DNA of 64,000 bases, from positions 36,607,118 through 36,671,117 of the forward strand of contig OZ038492.1 of assembly GCA_964036315.1 (NCBI GenBank). The letters are read 5' to 3'. Both the position numbers and the translations under genes were made by a program. Each line of letters begins with the position of its first letter. Position 1 is the first letter of the stretch. This document shows positions 21,473 to 33,580 of the stretch, piece after piece. Under the pieces are notes generated by a model. That model searched no databases, was not told the origin of the DNA, and was given only the letters and a program-made list of their open reading frames with translations. Source of the DNA: Acanthosepion esculentum (taxonomy: Eukaryota > Mollusca > Cephalopoda > Sepiida > Sepiidae).

Positions 21473-21689
21473 TTTCTTATCTCTGATCTGGAGTGTTTTA
21501 TTGTAGTTACGGTCTAATTCATATAATCACCAGGGGTGTAATATCCACTCCAAAAAGCTATAAACGACAGAAGTAAATGAGAACGTTATAACTCCGTGCG
21601 CATGTGCGACATAGTTCAATGTCTGTGCCAAACAGCTTCACTCTGCGTAATTTAGATCCGTTACCATAACAACAGACCTAGTAAACAGA

Positions 21690-22050
21690 TAAGAGCTTAG
21701 ACATTTCTGAGTTTGACATCATGCTTATGTGTGTAGATATTACGAGGGCTCCAACTACAACAGGAATTGTTGATGTTCCCATGTGCCACATTTTTGAGAT
21801 TTCTATTTCAAGGTCCTTGTATTTTGACAGTTTTTCGAATATCTTCAAAGATACATTGCAGTCTGCAGGGACTGCCATATCAATAAGGAGGCACTTATTT
21901 TGTTTGTGGTCTTTAATAACACTGTCTGGGCGGTTGGCTTTGATTGTTCTGTCAGTGTGTATTGTGTAGTCCCATAGAATTGTAACAGGTCCTATCTCCG
22001 TAACCGGGTCTGGATGGTGTTCGTACAAGTTACTTTCAGTTTCCCTCCCA
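21690..22050 (-). mobile_element. LINE C-terminal domain fragment
   Basis: A minus-strand open frame reads IGPVTILWDYTIHTDRTI, then RPDSVIKDHKQNKCLLID, then M-A-V-P-A-D, ending in a VVVGAL block. R-P-D-x-(I/V)-x-x-D...I-D-x-A-V-P-x-D is the signature of a C-terminal domain common in animal non-LTR polyproteins and reminiscent of a PD-(D/E)xK fold. The frame is open for about 115 codons, so this fragment is relatively young. The (TTA)n array at 22062-22145 separates it from the next LINE fragment. Confidence 0.65.
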
Positions 22051-22060
22051 TAGGAGTTGC

Positions 22061-22061
<1 letters not shown>

Positions 22062-22145
<84 letters not shown>
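22062..22145. repeat. (ATT)n microsatellite
   Basis: About 28 units of ATT with one AGT interruption near 22084. Confidence 0.95.
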
Positions 22146-22146
<1 letters not shown>

Positions 22147-22184
22147 CCATTTGATTCCTTGGGGAACATAGGCCCGCAACAAAA

Positions 22185-22800
22185 TCTCTTCAACGAACCC
22201 GTTTCTGGGCGTCACTCTTCAGCTTTGTCCATGTCGTGCCGGCTGCTTTCACCTTTGCGTCTACACTTCTCCACCAATTCTGTTTTAGTCGACCCACTTT
22301 TCGCTTCCCTTGTGAATTCCAGTCAAGGGCCTGCCTGGTGGCACTAGAAACAGGCTTGCGGAGTGTGTGGCTGGTGCAATTCCATTTCTTGATGTCAATC
22401 ACGATTTGGTTTTGTCTGGTCCTGTCCCACAGTTGGTCGTTGGAGACGACTTCCGGCCACCTGATATTGAGGATGTTCCTGAAACATCGTTTGGTAAATG
22501 TCTGAAGTTTGTGGGTGTTGGTCTTGGTTACTTTCCAGTTTTCGGAACCATAAAGTAGTGCCGACTTCACGTTGGTGTTAAAGATCCGAATCTTTTGAAG
22601 CGTTTAGTATGTACTAATTCCATATCCTGCTTTTTTAAAGACAGATTCATGGTAGAGACCTTCACTGGTTTGTTATTCCAAAGACAGATTATACTTTCTT
22701 TTCTCGAAAGGTTTATCTTGACCTTATTTTTGGAGAACTTGGTAGATGATATGAGCGCGCTTACTGCAGTGGAAACTGATCTTGAAATAATGTAAAATTA
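22185..22800 (-). mobile_element. LINE ORF2 C-terminal fragment (endonuclease-reverse transcriptase type)
   Basis: The minus strand has a 126-codon open frame (22570-22190): LLYGSENWKVTKTNTHKLQ, FTKRCFRNILNIRWPEVV, then HTLRKPVSSATRQALDWN and GKRKVGRLKQNWWRSVD. The order L-Y-G-S-E-x-W ... C-x-R-x-I-x-x-I-R-W-P ... H-T-L-R-K is typical of the region after the RT in RTE/CR1-like LINEs. Broken upstream coding is visible to about 22800. The catalytic RT core is absent, so the copy is dead. Confidence 0.75.
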
Positions 22801-22959
22801 GGTGAAGAATTCATAACATTTATGAGAGATAACACAGCCCAAGTCGCAACAGCTATCACCAAACCTCTTAAAAAACATGATACGCTACAGTTTTATCCAT
22901 TTTGTTATTCTTGTGTTCGACGGATTTTAATTTTTAAAAATTCCATTCACTCTTTGATG

Positions 22960-24330
22960 AAGTTTTAATCATTTCACTCCAGACAATGCAATAATGCCAT
23001 GAAGACGCAAGGGTTTACTAGGAGTGAAAATGAATGAGAAGATTTTATTGAGGAGAAAGAACAATAAAAGAGCAGAGTTAAGGAAGAAAAAAAAGATGGC
23101 GTTTGACGTTTCGCTTAAATTATTCAAAATTGGATGCAACAGGGAAGTAAGAAACCGGAAAAGTGTTCCACAGGCGAGAAGTGAGAGAAAAGAATCTTAC
23201 TAAATTAGAACTTATACTTAAATGTAGCTGGTTCAATGGTAAGATGGTGAGAACTAGTTGCCAATCTAATAGTACGCTTAAATTCGTGCAGTCGAGATAG
23301 CAACGAGAACAGCGCATTAGAGCAACTATCATGAAAATATTTATGGAAAAGACAGAGGAAAGCCATATCATGCGATAGTGACTGAAGCCTAAATGACAGG
23401 TCAGAACCAATAACGTTACACACAATTCTTTGCGTGTGGTCGAGCATCTCGAGATATATAGCCGGAGCAACAGACCACATATGGTAGCAATATTCAATGC
23501 ACGAACGAATGGCAAATGTATAGATATGCAAGATGGACTCTGAGGAGAAAAACTGTCTGGCACGAGACTGGGAACAAATTTTGCTAGAAGCAGACAACAA
23601 TTGATTTAAAATAATCACTCCACTTCATATCAGTGGAATACGTGCGACCATGATGGCGCAAAGATTTGCTCTCCTGCAGGTTAGCATCAGTCAAAGAAAT
23701 AGTCGTCAATAATGATTGTAAAGATAGCAGGTAAAAATGGTCATCAATGATAATTGTAATATAGCAGTTTCGTTTTGGAGGCGTTAATATTTACAATTCA
23801 TTCCTTGCCGCAGTTGACAACTGATTGGCTGTGATTTTTGAGAGCAGCTGCTAATTTTATTTTGTCGGACCTAACGGACTTACTGTTAGGACAGAGTTAA
23901 TAGTTGTGTCCTCAGAATAAATACCTAGTTTGGAACTGATGACATCCTGGAGGTCGTTGATGAACATGAGAAAATTACTTTGTTTATTTTTCGGATATGA
24001 AAGACTAAGCAGAGATGGGTTTTCGAGAAAATTTGAAGGAGTGGATTTACCTTCAGAGAAATGGTAATTGAGTGTTTCTGGGCTGAGAGGCTCTCTGTAG
24101 CTGAGTAGGCTAAAGCACACCGGATCAAAATACGTTACAAACGTCGGGTGTAATTTTTTTGTGAGTTGGAACAACCACGAAGGACCTTAATTCAAAACAC
24201 GGGAAAATATTAATGAGACCAAAATATTCGAATTAAGAAGGCGTGGTCAGTCTTGTCGCGTGCTTTGTGCTAGCGTGGTTGTGATTAGCACTACATTAAC
24301 TGAGCTGATCCGTAAATTAAATCTTATTCA
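22960..24330 (-). mobile_element. LINE family A copy (RT thumb to 3' end), degenerate
   Basis: On minus the copy runs from a degraded RT palm (FINDLQDVISSKLGIYSEDT) to the 3' UTR ending in an ATTTCACTCC-like terminus near 22965. The catalytic Y-A-D-D of the family is altered to Y-S-E-D here, so it would be inactive even without its frameshifts. Two overlapping frames (23618-23205 and 23563-23120) carry the post-RT block (CIEYCYHMWS, CNVIGSDLSFRLQSLSHDM). The 3' UTR landmark is AAACCCTTGCGTC. Confidence 0.75.
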
Positions 24331-25030
24331 TTGGGTGGGGATCTATCTCTGCCTATGTCTGCTTATAGATAACCTTTCATCTGTAAATCTGCCCGTGAAG
24401 GCTGATTAAGTATATATATATATATTCTTTTTATCTGTCGTTTGTAGTTGGAATTTTGCACTTTTTTTTTTGTTGCCTATAATCTGACATGACCTACACA
24501 GAAAATAAAATCAGTCTCCAGGCTTATCTTGAAAGATTTCGAATGCTTACGAACGAATAATCTCTTCCAAGAACGTCTCTTACACAAATATTAATAGGAT
24601 GTCACAGTTTCCTCGTTTACCGTTTGTCAACACATGTATTTAAGATCAACGTTTACCTGTACTTAAATTAAAACTGAGATAAAGTCACATTAACATCTTC
24701 AGTGTAATCATTTTTTTTGTTTTTAGTTTTGCCAAGAATAAAGCAAAAGGAATCACTGGAAAGCTGATTAAAAGCTAATTAATATTTAATCTAATTACCT
24801 ACCTACATATCTATCTATCTATCTATCTATGTAGAGTAGATTTTTGTATCAACACACTATCAAAATATCAAGCCATCGGTTGATCAGTATATTACCGGTG
24901 AGGCGTAGAAATACACGTAGATTTTACTCAAATTCTGACCTAAAAGTTTCACTGTATGTTGATATTTCTACGCAATAAATATTTCTTACTTATTATCTTA
25001 ATTGAAAAAAATGATACTAATAAATCATTT
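24330..25030. other. no recognisable gene
   Basis: A short (TA)n at 24411-24424 and (CTAT)n at 24804-24830 are the only structured sequence I see. Confidence 0.45.
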
Positions 25031-25082
25031 TTGAGTGAATATATGGATATTTCTCTATGAAACTGCTGAATTCCACACCCAC

Positions 25083-25275
<193 letters not shown>

Positions 25276-25924
25276 TTAGTGGTAAATATACACATACATA
25301 TGCAATCATATATACACATACATATATGTATAAAAATAATTCCAAGAGGATATGATCCAGGTAGAACTCAATGTCCAGGACAGAGTAAGGATATAATAAA
25401 AAGATTTGAACACTAATATTCCATGGTCATAATTTATTCCATTTTAATCGTAAAAACAATCCAATTCATCAGACCTACAAATTTAAAAAGAAAACAAAAA
25501 AAACAACTCCGGGAAAGGTAAGGGTATATGTATGAGAGTGTGGGAGGACATGAGATCTATATAGAGGGGTTACAGACGAGAGAGGTGCAGGGAGGTCTAA
25601 AGATGGAGGGGGCATTAAAATTTAACAGAGACAAGATTTAAAGAGGGGTTTCAGTGAGAAAAATATGCGTATTCTCAAACGTACGAAGATATACCGCAAG
25701 AGTCTACTGTTCCCGCTTTTTAAAACTTATTCAACGTTCTTTGGTGGTCCTTCAACGGTCTTTGAAGATGGAAGCCAGAATATGAATGTTGATACCAATA
25801 CTGATGGCCGTAAGAAAGGTTACCGCACAAACACCGAAGATAAGTAACGTCGATCCTGGTTACTACCTAGATGAGTGACCACTTGTGAATATTTGGTGCT
25901 GTAAGCTTGTATGTTCTAAGGGTT

Positions 25925-26070
25925 TAATGGATGATGAATCGAATTTGTTCATCGGAGAGTCGAATATCTAATTCAGTTTTGGTTCATTAGATTTACGCAA
26001 ATGCTCTTGAGAAAGATAACAATCCATCTCTTCTCCCCCAGCTATGAGTTAATTAGTTAGAATTGTATCA
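25925..26070 (+). mobile_element. tRNA-Arg-like SINE, diverged fragment
   Basis: Recognisable from CGGAGAGTCGAATATC..., then AGATTTACGCAAATGCTCTTG, ATCTCTTCTCCCCCAGCTATG. Head and tail are worn. Confidence 0.5.
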
Positions 26071-26557
26071 GTAAATCCTTATTATCTAAAAAAAATTCTT
26101 ACAATCTAAAAATATTTTCTGGCTTTAAATAACCTACAAAGGGTTAATATGCCGTAAAAAGCGAATCAATTAATCTTCATTACAAGCTCAAACCGAAAAT
26201 AATTTCTGAATTAAAACAAGCAATTTCTGAAAAAAAATTGGTCAAATGTTTCGTAAATGTGTTACTGTTACTGTTCAGGGTTGTTTTGAACATGAATAGA
26301 TTATTTTGAAGAAGTTAAATAGTTTGTTAATCATGTTGCTTCGATGTGACAATACTATTAAATGTTCTTAAACTACTGGGATTTATTTACCATCCAATAG
26401 ACTACTAGCAGTAAAGAAGTATGAAATACTTTTAAACTGACAATGCATAAAACGAAAATGAATAAATCGAAAATAATGTTGAATAGCAAAATTCTGGAGA
26501 AACTCATAAAATTCGAAGATGAAGAATTTTCAATGGACTCTCAATGGTCATAGTAAT

Positions 26558-26850
26558 GGCACGGGGGAGTAATGGATCGCAGCTCAGATTGAAGAATCGG
26601 AGAGCCGAGTTCGAATTCCAGTCGAATCCACTTACGTGCTAATACCCTTAGGAAACTTATTAATCCTCTCCTTCTCCCCACCCCAACTATGGGTAAATAG
26701 CAGAACAGACCGGGTTCTATAGCATTGGATGGCAACTGGTCTACCGCAGAAAGACAACCTACTGCAGGAAAAAGATCTGCCTCGTCAGTCATCTATCGAA
26801 ATATACATGATCGCCTAAGCGTGTATCAGGCATGGCACATAACTGGCTGA
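26558..26850 (+). mobile_element. tRNA-Arg-like SINE, short-tail subfamily, near full length
   Basis: The head GGCACGGGGGAGTAATGG and B box GAGTTCGAATTCCAGTCGAATCC are clear. The body continues through CTTCTCCCC and AAATAGCAGAACAGACC. The tail ends GTGTATCAGGCATGGCAC then TAACTGGCTGAC. Confidence 0.8.
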
Positions 26851-26934
26851 CATTTTTCCCTACAAAGAAAAATTTATTGACCAAGCAGCCACAACTACTT
26901 TCGGTTGAAATTTATGAAGTCTTTTTCTTAAAAC

Positions 26935-27345
26935 AATCCAGTAGCTGTTATCGCTCTTTCCACTATTGATGGAGGTCTCCTTCCTAACATTTTATTTGAA
27001 GTATTGTGGAATATAAGCATCTGCATTATGTCATTTTAGTTGTTGTTGCGGTTGGTAGTCCTCAAGTGATGTGGTTTCTGTTATTTGGCACTGTTCTTTG
27101 TTTGTTGATTCTGTAGCGCCAGTCCGCGGTGTTCCAAGAAGTATGACCTTTTCCAAGAGTTTACTCGTTCAAAGCCTTTCTTCTCGGTTGATCTTAGAAA
27201 GCGGTTTCATACAGCTATTTAGATATTTCTGAACGGGTTTGGCGCTATGTGTGACATCCGTATGAAAGTGTCGATCTGACGAGGCTATTTAAGAACATGA
27301 CTGGAGTTCTCAGGTTAATGTTTTTGGTTTTGTAGCAATTTGCAT
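26935..27345 (-). repeat. dispersed repeat (family Q), minus copy
   Basis: Colinear reverse-complement match to 18400-18810 (AGCTGTTATCGCTCTTTCC, TCCTTCCTAACATTTTATT, CTCAAGTGATGTG, ATATTTCTGAACGGGTTTGG). Confidence 0.55.
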
Positions 27346-27995
27346 TATTTGCAGTGCAGTTGCTATGTCCAATTTCATTTTTCAATAGCTACTGCTGTTG
27401 GTTACAGTGCTCTTGTTTCTTTATTTTTTATCACTTCAAGATATAAGCGAGCATGGCTCTCCACAGCTTCTGATACATTGTTTCGCTAAGCAATGTTTTT
27501 CACCTTACTGCCGAATTCATTACGTGTTCTTTAATGGATTTTACGAAAGTTCGTTATGTAGTTTTTTGTTGTTTTCTCTCTGAACCTCTTGTCTTCAGAA
27601 TATGTTGTGAGTGATAAATTCTCCAAGCCCTCTTTTCGCGTGAAGTTTCCTAGAAAAATCAACTCTATCTTTCTGACTAACTTTGTAGCTCTAAGCAAGT
27701 TTTACTCATTACCACCCACTCTTTCCCCGCCCACTAAATTGTCTATTAATCTAAATCTTTTGCTCTTCTAATCTTCAAGATGCTCGTATTGAATATCCCA
27801 AATCCTCTTTTCTCAAAATATATTCCAAATGTCTCTTTCTAATATTTAAGTATAAGAGAAACTTTTGCTTCCATTTTTTTGAAGACTTCCTAATTGCTTA
27901 CATGTTCCGTCCAGAGCATTCTCAGTGCTCTTCTGTACTTCTGTCACCTCAAGAGTTTTCTTCATCTGTAAAGAGAGTATTCCTCGTTTATTGCC
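27345..27995. other. no recognisable gene
   Basis: Short pyrimidine-rich frames only. Plus-strand frames at 27398 and 27589 are not recognisable. Confidence 0.35.
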
Positions 27996-27999
27996 ATAT

Positions 28000-28335
28000 A
28001 ATATTACATAATAGTCCATACGAGAAAACAGATAATACATAGAAGCCCATACAGATAGATTGATATTATATAGTAGTCCATACAGGAAGGTTGATATTAT
28101 ATAGTAGTCCATACAGGAAAGATGGTATTATATAGTAGCCCATACAGGGAGGTTGATATTATATAGTAGCCCATACAGGAAGGATGATATTGTATAGTAG
28201 TCCATACAGAATGATTGATTTTATATAGTAAACTATGCAGAAGATTTAATTTACATAGCAGTGCATGCAGGTAGTTTGATATTACATGGCTGTCTATACA
28301 GGAAGATTGATATTACATAAGAGTCCAGCATATAC
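28000..28335. repeat. ~31 bp tandem repeat, about 10 copies
   Basis: The unit is built around CCATACAGGAAGGTTGATATT and ATATAGTAG. The central copies (28060-28200) are well conserved and the outer copies progressively diverged, the usual pattern for unequal exchange. An 88-codon minus-strand frame over it is repeat translation. Confidence 0.9.
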
Positions 28336-28760
28336 TTCGTTGTTTCTAACGAAGCAAATTTTAATTTTATATTTCTCATCGTCGTATAAATGTTATATTT
28401 ACTAAGTAGTGTCTTTCTTTTTCCTTGTCTGCAAAAACTAAGTCTCTTCCTCAGGCCTGGCTTAGAGATGATGGTTTTATTTTAGTCTCCTCAAATATCA
28501 TTTTCTGGTTTATTCTTACCCCGTGCCAAGCGTAAATTCGAGGAAATCAAGGCGCGAAATGGCTTAGTTATTAGCAGAAAAACAAAAAAGAAAACGAGGA
28601 ACTTTATTTTTTGGTGGAGTGATTTGGTGAGTTGGGGGAAATATTTGTCGGGTCAGGGGAAACGCATTGTAAATTGACAAATAAACAATTTGAACGATTA
28701 CTATAGAAATGCGTATATGGAAAGAAAAATATGCTGTAGACAATTTAAATCTTTGTATTA

Positions 28761-28762
28761 GG

Positions 28763-28815
<53 letters not shown>

Positions 28816-28818
28816 ATG

Positions 28819-28870
<52 letters not shown>
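28761..28870. repeat. (TCTA)n then (TA)n microsatellite
   Basis: About 12 TCTA units, a TATGTATG junction, then TA at 28828-28870. Confidence 0.95.
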
Positions 28871-28873
<3 letters not shown>

Positions 28874-29077
28874 TAACAGCAAAATTGTCCTGAACATGTA
28901 ACAGCAAAATTGTACAATTGATATTAAGCGTTGAAACGTTGTATCTTAGAAATGATGAAATATATCTTACTGGAATTCTCAGAGGTTTTAATCACACTCT
29001 TCGACTCTACTTTGGGCAATATGAATGTATAATTTTCTCTTTAAGCTTAACAGAAATATTGTGACTAATATATATAA

Positions 29078-29720
29078 TTTCACTCAAAGCAAGGCAATAA
29101 AACCACAACGACGCAATCGGTTGCTGATCGTTAACGAATATTTGAAAAAGGAAACATTAAAAAAGAGAACAAAAAAGAATAATAAATAAGACAGAAGATA
29201 AGGATTAGCGTTGAATTTACATTTTCGAAATCAAAGTTGACAGGGAAGCAACAACCCGCATGAGAGTTCCACAAGCGAGAAGTGTGAGAGAAGAAACTGT
29301 TTGCATAGAACTTACGGTTACACCTAACCATTTCTACATGATAAGATGAGATCTTGCCACCAGTCAAGTACGGCACTTAAAATCATAAAGACAAGTTACC
29401 AAAGACAAAAGATCAGAACCATCAAAGTATTTATAGAAATGGTTCAGGGTGTTGGGAAATTGGCTGAAACCGAGATGTTAGTTCAGGACCGATAACATTG
29501 CAGATTCTTCTTTGTATTTTATCATGGATCTCTAAATACATAGCAGAAGCACCAGACCAGATGTGACATTCATATTAATTGCGTTGTCGAATGTAAAACT
29601 GAAGTTTGAAGGTAGTTTCTGAGGAGAAAAATTGTCTTATACGACACAGTTAATCAACATTCCTAGCAGCAGATCTAGCAATTGATTCAACATAATCATT
29701 ATTACTGAAGCCATATAAGA
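29078..29720 (-). mobile_element. LINE family A 3' fragment
   Basis: On minus the copy ends in the family 3' UTR (TTGCGTC, TTTATTGCCTTGCTTTGAGTG near 29078). Upstream it holds the broken post-RT block, including FFSHTSRLWNSHAGCCFPVN. Stops throughout. Confidence 0.65.
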
Positions 29721-30610
29721 AGCACCTGACCATGGGCAGGTATACGAACCGAGGACAAAATAACTGCCCAGTCCCTGAGACCACTGACGAGCTGGCATCG
29801 ATACTACATCGACACAATTATAGTCAGTACATTGATGAAGGTGCTACCACAGGATTGAAAACGCCGTGATCGGCAGAGAACAGATAGTACGCTTTAATCT
29901 CAGCCTAAAAGCCGAAAGGTTATATACCTTACCTCTCCACTTCGGCAGAATGTCATACGTGGTCGATTTCCTGTGTGGTGCTCATACTCATGAATAGATA
30001 TATGGGCCAAGGATATCTATGTTTATGTTTTCTTTTCATCTTCGGTTGGACAACTTGAGTTGCGGCTATTTTCTTGTAGTTGGACCTTCTTCTAGCAGGA
30101 ATAAATAGCACGTGTTTCTAATTCAACAACCCTCAAATCCACACGGTCCTCTACAAGAGAACTTATACAATGCTTTCACCACGACTAAAAGGCTGGGATA
30201 GTACAGGGTGCGGGTGATATACCACATAATGGTAAGACATTAGCTAGATGAAGACACAATTGCCACTAATGTCTTACTATTGTGTGGGGAATATTGATGC
30301 CACAACCTCTATTTACTTGATATCTTCACTAAGGCAGTATGCGACACAAGGTCTTTTTTAACACGGGAGCCCATAGATATGAATATGCATATGGGCCAAG
30401 GAAAACTGACCAGTCCTCGCGACTACTGTCCCGCTGGTGTTGATATTACACCGGTCCCGCCTCCCTTAGGGCAATGAGGAAAGTGCTAACTCAGGATTGG
30501 AATTCCAGGAACGGGAGGCCTTCTCCCATTTAAAATAAGGCACATATCATGTGAGAACACATACCACGCCTACATCCCGGCCAAAAGCCAATATTGGCAC
30601 GGAAAATAAA
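29720..30610. repeat. two related ~230 bp segments flanking a hairpin
   Basis: 29730-29950 and 30390-30600 share, in order, an ATGGGC(C/A)A(G) landmark, GACCA-type text, GCTGG(C/T)(A/G)T(T/C)GATA, TACA(C/T)CG, GGTGCTA or AGTGCTAA with CAGGATTG, and CC-AAAAGCC-A. This looks like an imperfect duplication with a ~660 bp period. I do not recognise the unit. The hairpin at 30218-30286 lies between the copies. Confidence 0.45.
30218..30286. other. 22 bp uninterrupted-stem hairpin (miRNA- or MITE-like)
   Basis: CCACATAATGGTAAGACATT at the left pairs with AATGTCTTACTATTGTGTGG at the right. Extending inward gives 22 base pairs, two of them G-U, with a loop of about 25 nt. The outer flanks pair for a further 5 bp after a small internal loop. 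The size and shape are those of an animal microRNA precursor or a short hairpin transposon relic. Transcription cannot be seen from sequence. Confidence 0.5.
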
Positions 30611-30784
30611 ATAAGTAATTTCGATCAAAATACGACCGCAACTGTTGTGTACTGATTTTTTCAAGTTATTCATATTTTAGATGGTAAAATTTCAATGCAA
30701 CATAATTAAGTCACAACTATTACATATTAATATCTGTTTTATTTGGATATTATATTACGAGAAATAACGGTATGGTGAATATCT

Positions 30785-31045
30785 AAGCTTGGCCTAGACG
30801 AGCAAAAGGCTGAAAGCATGGCGTACCTAATGAGGATTGAACTCTATAATCAATCGTAATTGATCTAGCAAGACAAGCTTTGCCTCACATTACACAACGT
30901 CGAGGTGCTCCAAAATGATTTTCTGAGCTTGGTTTAGATGTAGCACACGCCAAAATTGTTTGGCATCATTCAGGATCGAACTCACTACGCTATCTTAATT
31001 GTTTTAGTGATACAATCTTCCTTACCTTTACACCATATCGAAATG
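30785..31045 (-). mobile_element. two adjacent tRNA-derived SINE heads
   Basis: Two minus-strand tRNA-like segments. The first (30785-30920) has TGTAATGTGAGGCAAAGC and a GAGTTCAATCCTC B box; the second (30940-31045) has a GTGAGTTCGATCCTGA B box. Both are related to 16505-16640. They sit in tandem, as in a SINE dimer. Confidence 0.5.
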
Positions 31046-31143
31046 TCGCTTGAAATAATGGTATATATTATTATATATTATTCCGTTATTTTGTTCGCGT
31101 GGAAAGACGGAAATAGCATACCAGAAACGTTAGTTAATTTCAG

Positions 31144-31292
31144 TGAGAAAGAAAGAAAGGGAAAAAAGGAAGGAAGGAAGGAAGGAAATTGGGGAAAAGG
31201 AAAGAAAGAAAGAAAGAAAGAAAGGGAAATGAATGAATGAATGGATGAAAGAAAGAAAGAAAGGGAAATGAAAGAAAGAAAGAAAGAAAAAG
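31144..31292. repeat. (GAAA)/(GGAA) purine tract
   Basis: A polypurine strand of about 150 nt with AAGG, AAAG and GAATGAAT blocks. It is a candidate for triplex formation but otherwise a simple repeat. Confidence 0.9.
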
Positions 31293-31299
31293 GGAAGAG

Positions 31300-32290
31300 T
31301 GATGCATTTAATGTATCTTGCCAATGCAACATAAATAATGGATCATCACATTTTGATCACGTGTAAAGAGGGAAAAAGAATTACTGGAGACGCTACTTGG
31401 TTTCAGTGGGAAAGTGAAAGCAATAATGAAGATAGAAGCGATTAACATCTATTTCAGTAAAATTGAAAAAGCTATTTCAAACATTTTAATTTATACCCTC
31501 TTACTTCTTAAAATAACTGCCAGCATTCATATTTATGATTGTTATTGCAATATCTTGTTAAAGTTGTTAAGCTCAAATATTTAACGATACGAAAGGCGAA
31601 TTTCTACGAATATATGATTGATCAGAAAATTTAAATAAGAAAACCGTGAAATTTTCACGTTTATTTCTAGAAATATAAATATTCTATAAATACTCTGTCG
31701 AGAAAAATGTTATATATCCAGACCTGACTTTAAAAATATCTATATAGGAATCTCTATATACGATGGAACATAGAATTAAAAAAAAAGCCTGTATTTTTAG
31801 TCAATATACAATTCTTATCATTATTATGAACTCTGTTTCTGACAAATTGGAAGATACAGGCCGTTATTACGAACGATCATATCCACACGTGACCCACTAA
31901 TTACCTGAAGATTGTCTGGGTTTCGATAACAAAAAAAAAGAAAAAATGTAGAATTGATTTAAAAATAACTGCTTATTTCGGAAACGGTACTTTTTAACGA
32001 CTAACAATAGCGAGTGGGCAGACCCAGGTACGCTCGTATCTATGATTTAAACGAAAGCGAAAAATGAAAGAAATAAAAGTAAAACAGTTGTTAGATTTGC
32101 GGTCAGCGTCGATGTATATTTTTCTCACCTTTTACGGATATCAACTTTTACTGCCACTGAAAATATTTAACCCGGTCTCGTTATTCGCGCATTTAAATTT
32201 GCGAATATATATTCCTTCGCCTAAAAAAAGCCAGCCTTTCCCGCGTATATCATTATTCAATCTTGCTATAATGTTTCTATGCTGGGAGAC
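31300..32290. other. no recognisable gene
   Basis: AT-rich sequence with one 79-codon frame (32064-32303) that is not recognisable. No repeat family seen. Confidence 0.4.
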
Positions 32291-32492
32291 TGTGTACAAA
32301 TGAGGAGAGCTCATCAGAATAATTACCTTGAAAATATTCATAGAAGTGGCAGAAGAGGCACAGGGAAGCTACATTACTGCGGTGGGAAAGGGACTGAAAC
32401 CGAGATGCCAGGTCAGGAAGAATAACATTGCAGATTCTTCTTTGGATTTGATCAAGAATTTCTTGGGAGTCGGTTTCACAAAGCAGCATTTT
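32290..32492 (-). mobile_element. LINE family A fragment
   Basis: A minus-strand 70-codon frame reads LDQIQRRICNVILPDLASRF, then LSHRSNVASLCLFCHF and NYSDELSSF. It matches the post-RT block of family A. Both ends are truncated. Confidence 0.75.
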
Positions 32493-32775
32493 GTGGCAAG
32501 AAGTCGCTCGGATTGAAATTCTCCTGTGAGTCTCAAATGATCAAATATTTTATTCCTTTTTACGTGTCAAAGAAATTCCATCTGCCTTTTTCATATTCTA
32601 AGTGTTATTTTTCAGTTTCATTTAAACGACAGGAATATTTGGTAATAGTACACCAATCAACGTTAAATATCTTACTTTCCAAGGTATTAATCTAACAAAA
32701 ATATTGTCAACATTAATTTGTCGCAACCAAATAGATCTGACGTCCCCTATTGCTTTTATGCTTAGATTATACCCG

Positions 32776-33172
32776 AGGTGGCACGGTGGAGTAATGGATA
32801 GCAGCTTGGAGAGCCGAGTTCGAATTCCAGTCGAATCCATTGCATTCACTTACGTGCTAATCCCCTTGAGAAAGGTATTAATCCTCTCCTTTTCGCCCCA
32901 GCTATGTTTAAATAGCAGGAGAGACTGGGTTCTATATCCTTGTATGGCAACTGGACTAGAAGAAGGACAATTGAATTCAAAACCTGCGGAGGGTCGTTTG
33001 GGGACCTTGTGATACATAGTACACCAGATCTCTGTATTCGGCGCTTTAAAAAGTGTGGTTGGTTCTGCACAAAGCCTTCACCACTATAATCAAATCATAT
33101 GTGCTGGTGTCGGGCTGTCGGTTCCTGGGAACTGAGTTGCTTAACCCGGATACGGCGGGAGATTCTACCATG
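32776..33172 (+). mobile_element. tRNA-Arg-like SINE, long-tail subfamily, near full length
   Basis: The head GTGGCACGGTGGAGTAATGG and B box GAGTTCGAATTCCAGTCGAATCC are intact, although part of the anticodon arm is missing. The body and long tail (CTGCGGAGGGTCGTTTGGGG, AAAAGTGTGGTTGGTTCTG, TCGGTTCCTGGGAACTGAG) follow. This is the best full-length representative of the long-tail subfamily in the window. Confidence 0.8.
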
Positions 33173-33293
33173 CATTTATAAAAAGAATTTGTATAGCATC
33201 GTTCCTGGCAGTTTATAAAGAATTAATTCTTTTGGCAGATGAGACAATACGCTATCTCCATTCGTCTTTCGTCAAAAACTGTTGGTTTGAAAG

Positions 33294-33580
33294 CATGGTG
33301 GAATAGTAGATAGCGGCTTGGACAGAGGAATTCCAGTTGAATCCATTACATTCACTTACGTGCTAATTAATACCTTTGGGTAAGGTATGAATCCTCTTCT
33401 CCCCACCCACCCAGTTGTGTGTAAATAGTAGGACAAACCGTGTTCTATAGCTTTGGATGACAACCTGTCTACCACAGAAAGAAATGGCAACCTACTGCTG
33501 AAAAATCTGCTTCGTCAGTCATGTATCGAAAACTACATGATCGCTTAAGTGTGTATCATTCATAGCACAAAACTGACTGA
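33294..33580 (+). mobile_element. tRNA-Arg-like SINE, short-tail subfamily
   Basis: Head GCATGGTGGAATAGTAGATAG; the B box is partly deleted. The body is TTCACTTACGTGC ... CTCTTCTCCCC. The tail contains TCTGCTTCGTCAGTCATGTA and ends TCATAGCACAAAACTGACTG. It lies 120 bp after a long-tail SINE in the same orientation. Confidence 0.75.
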
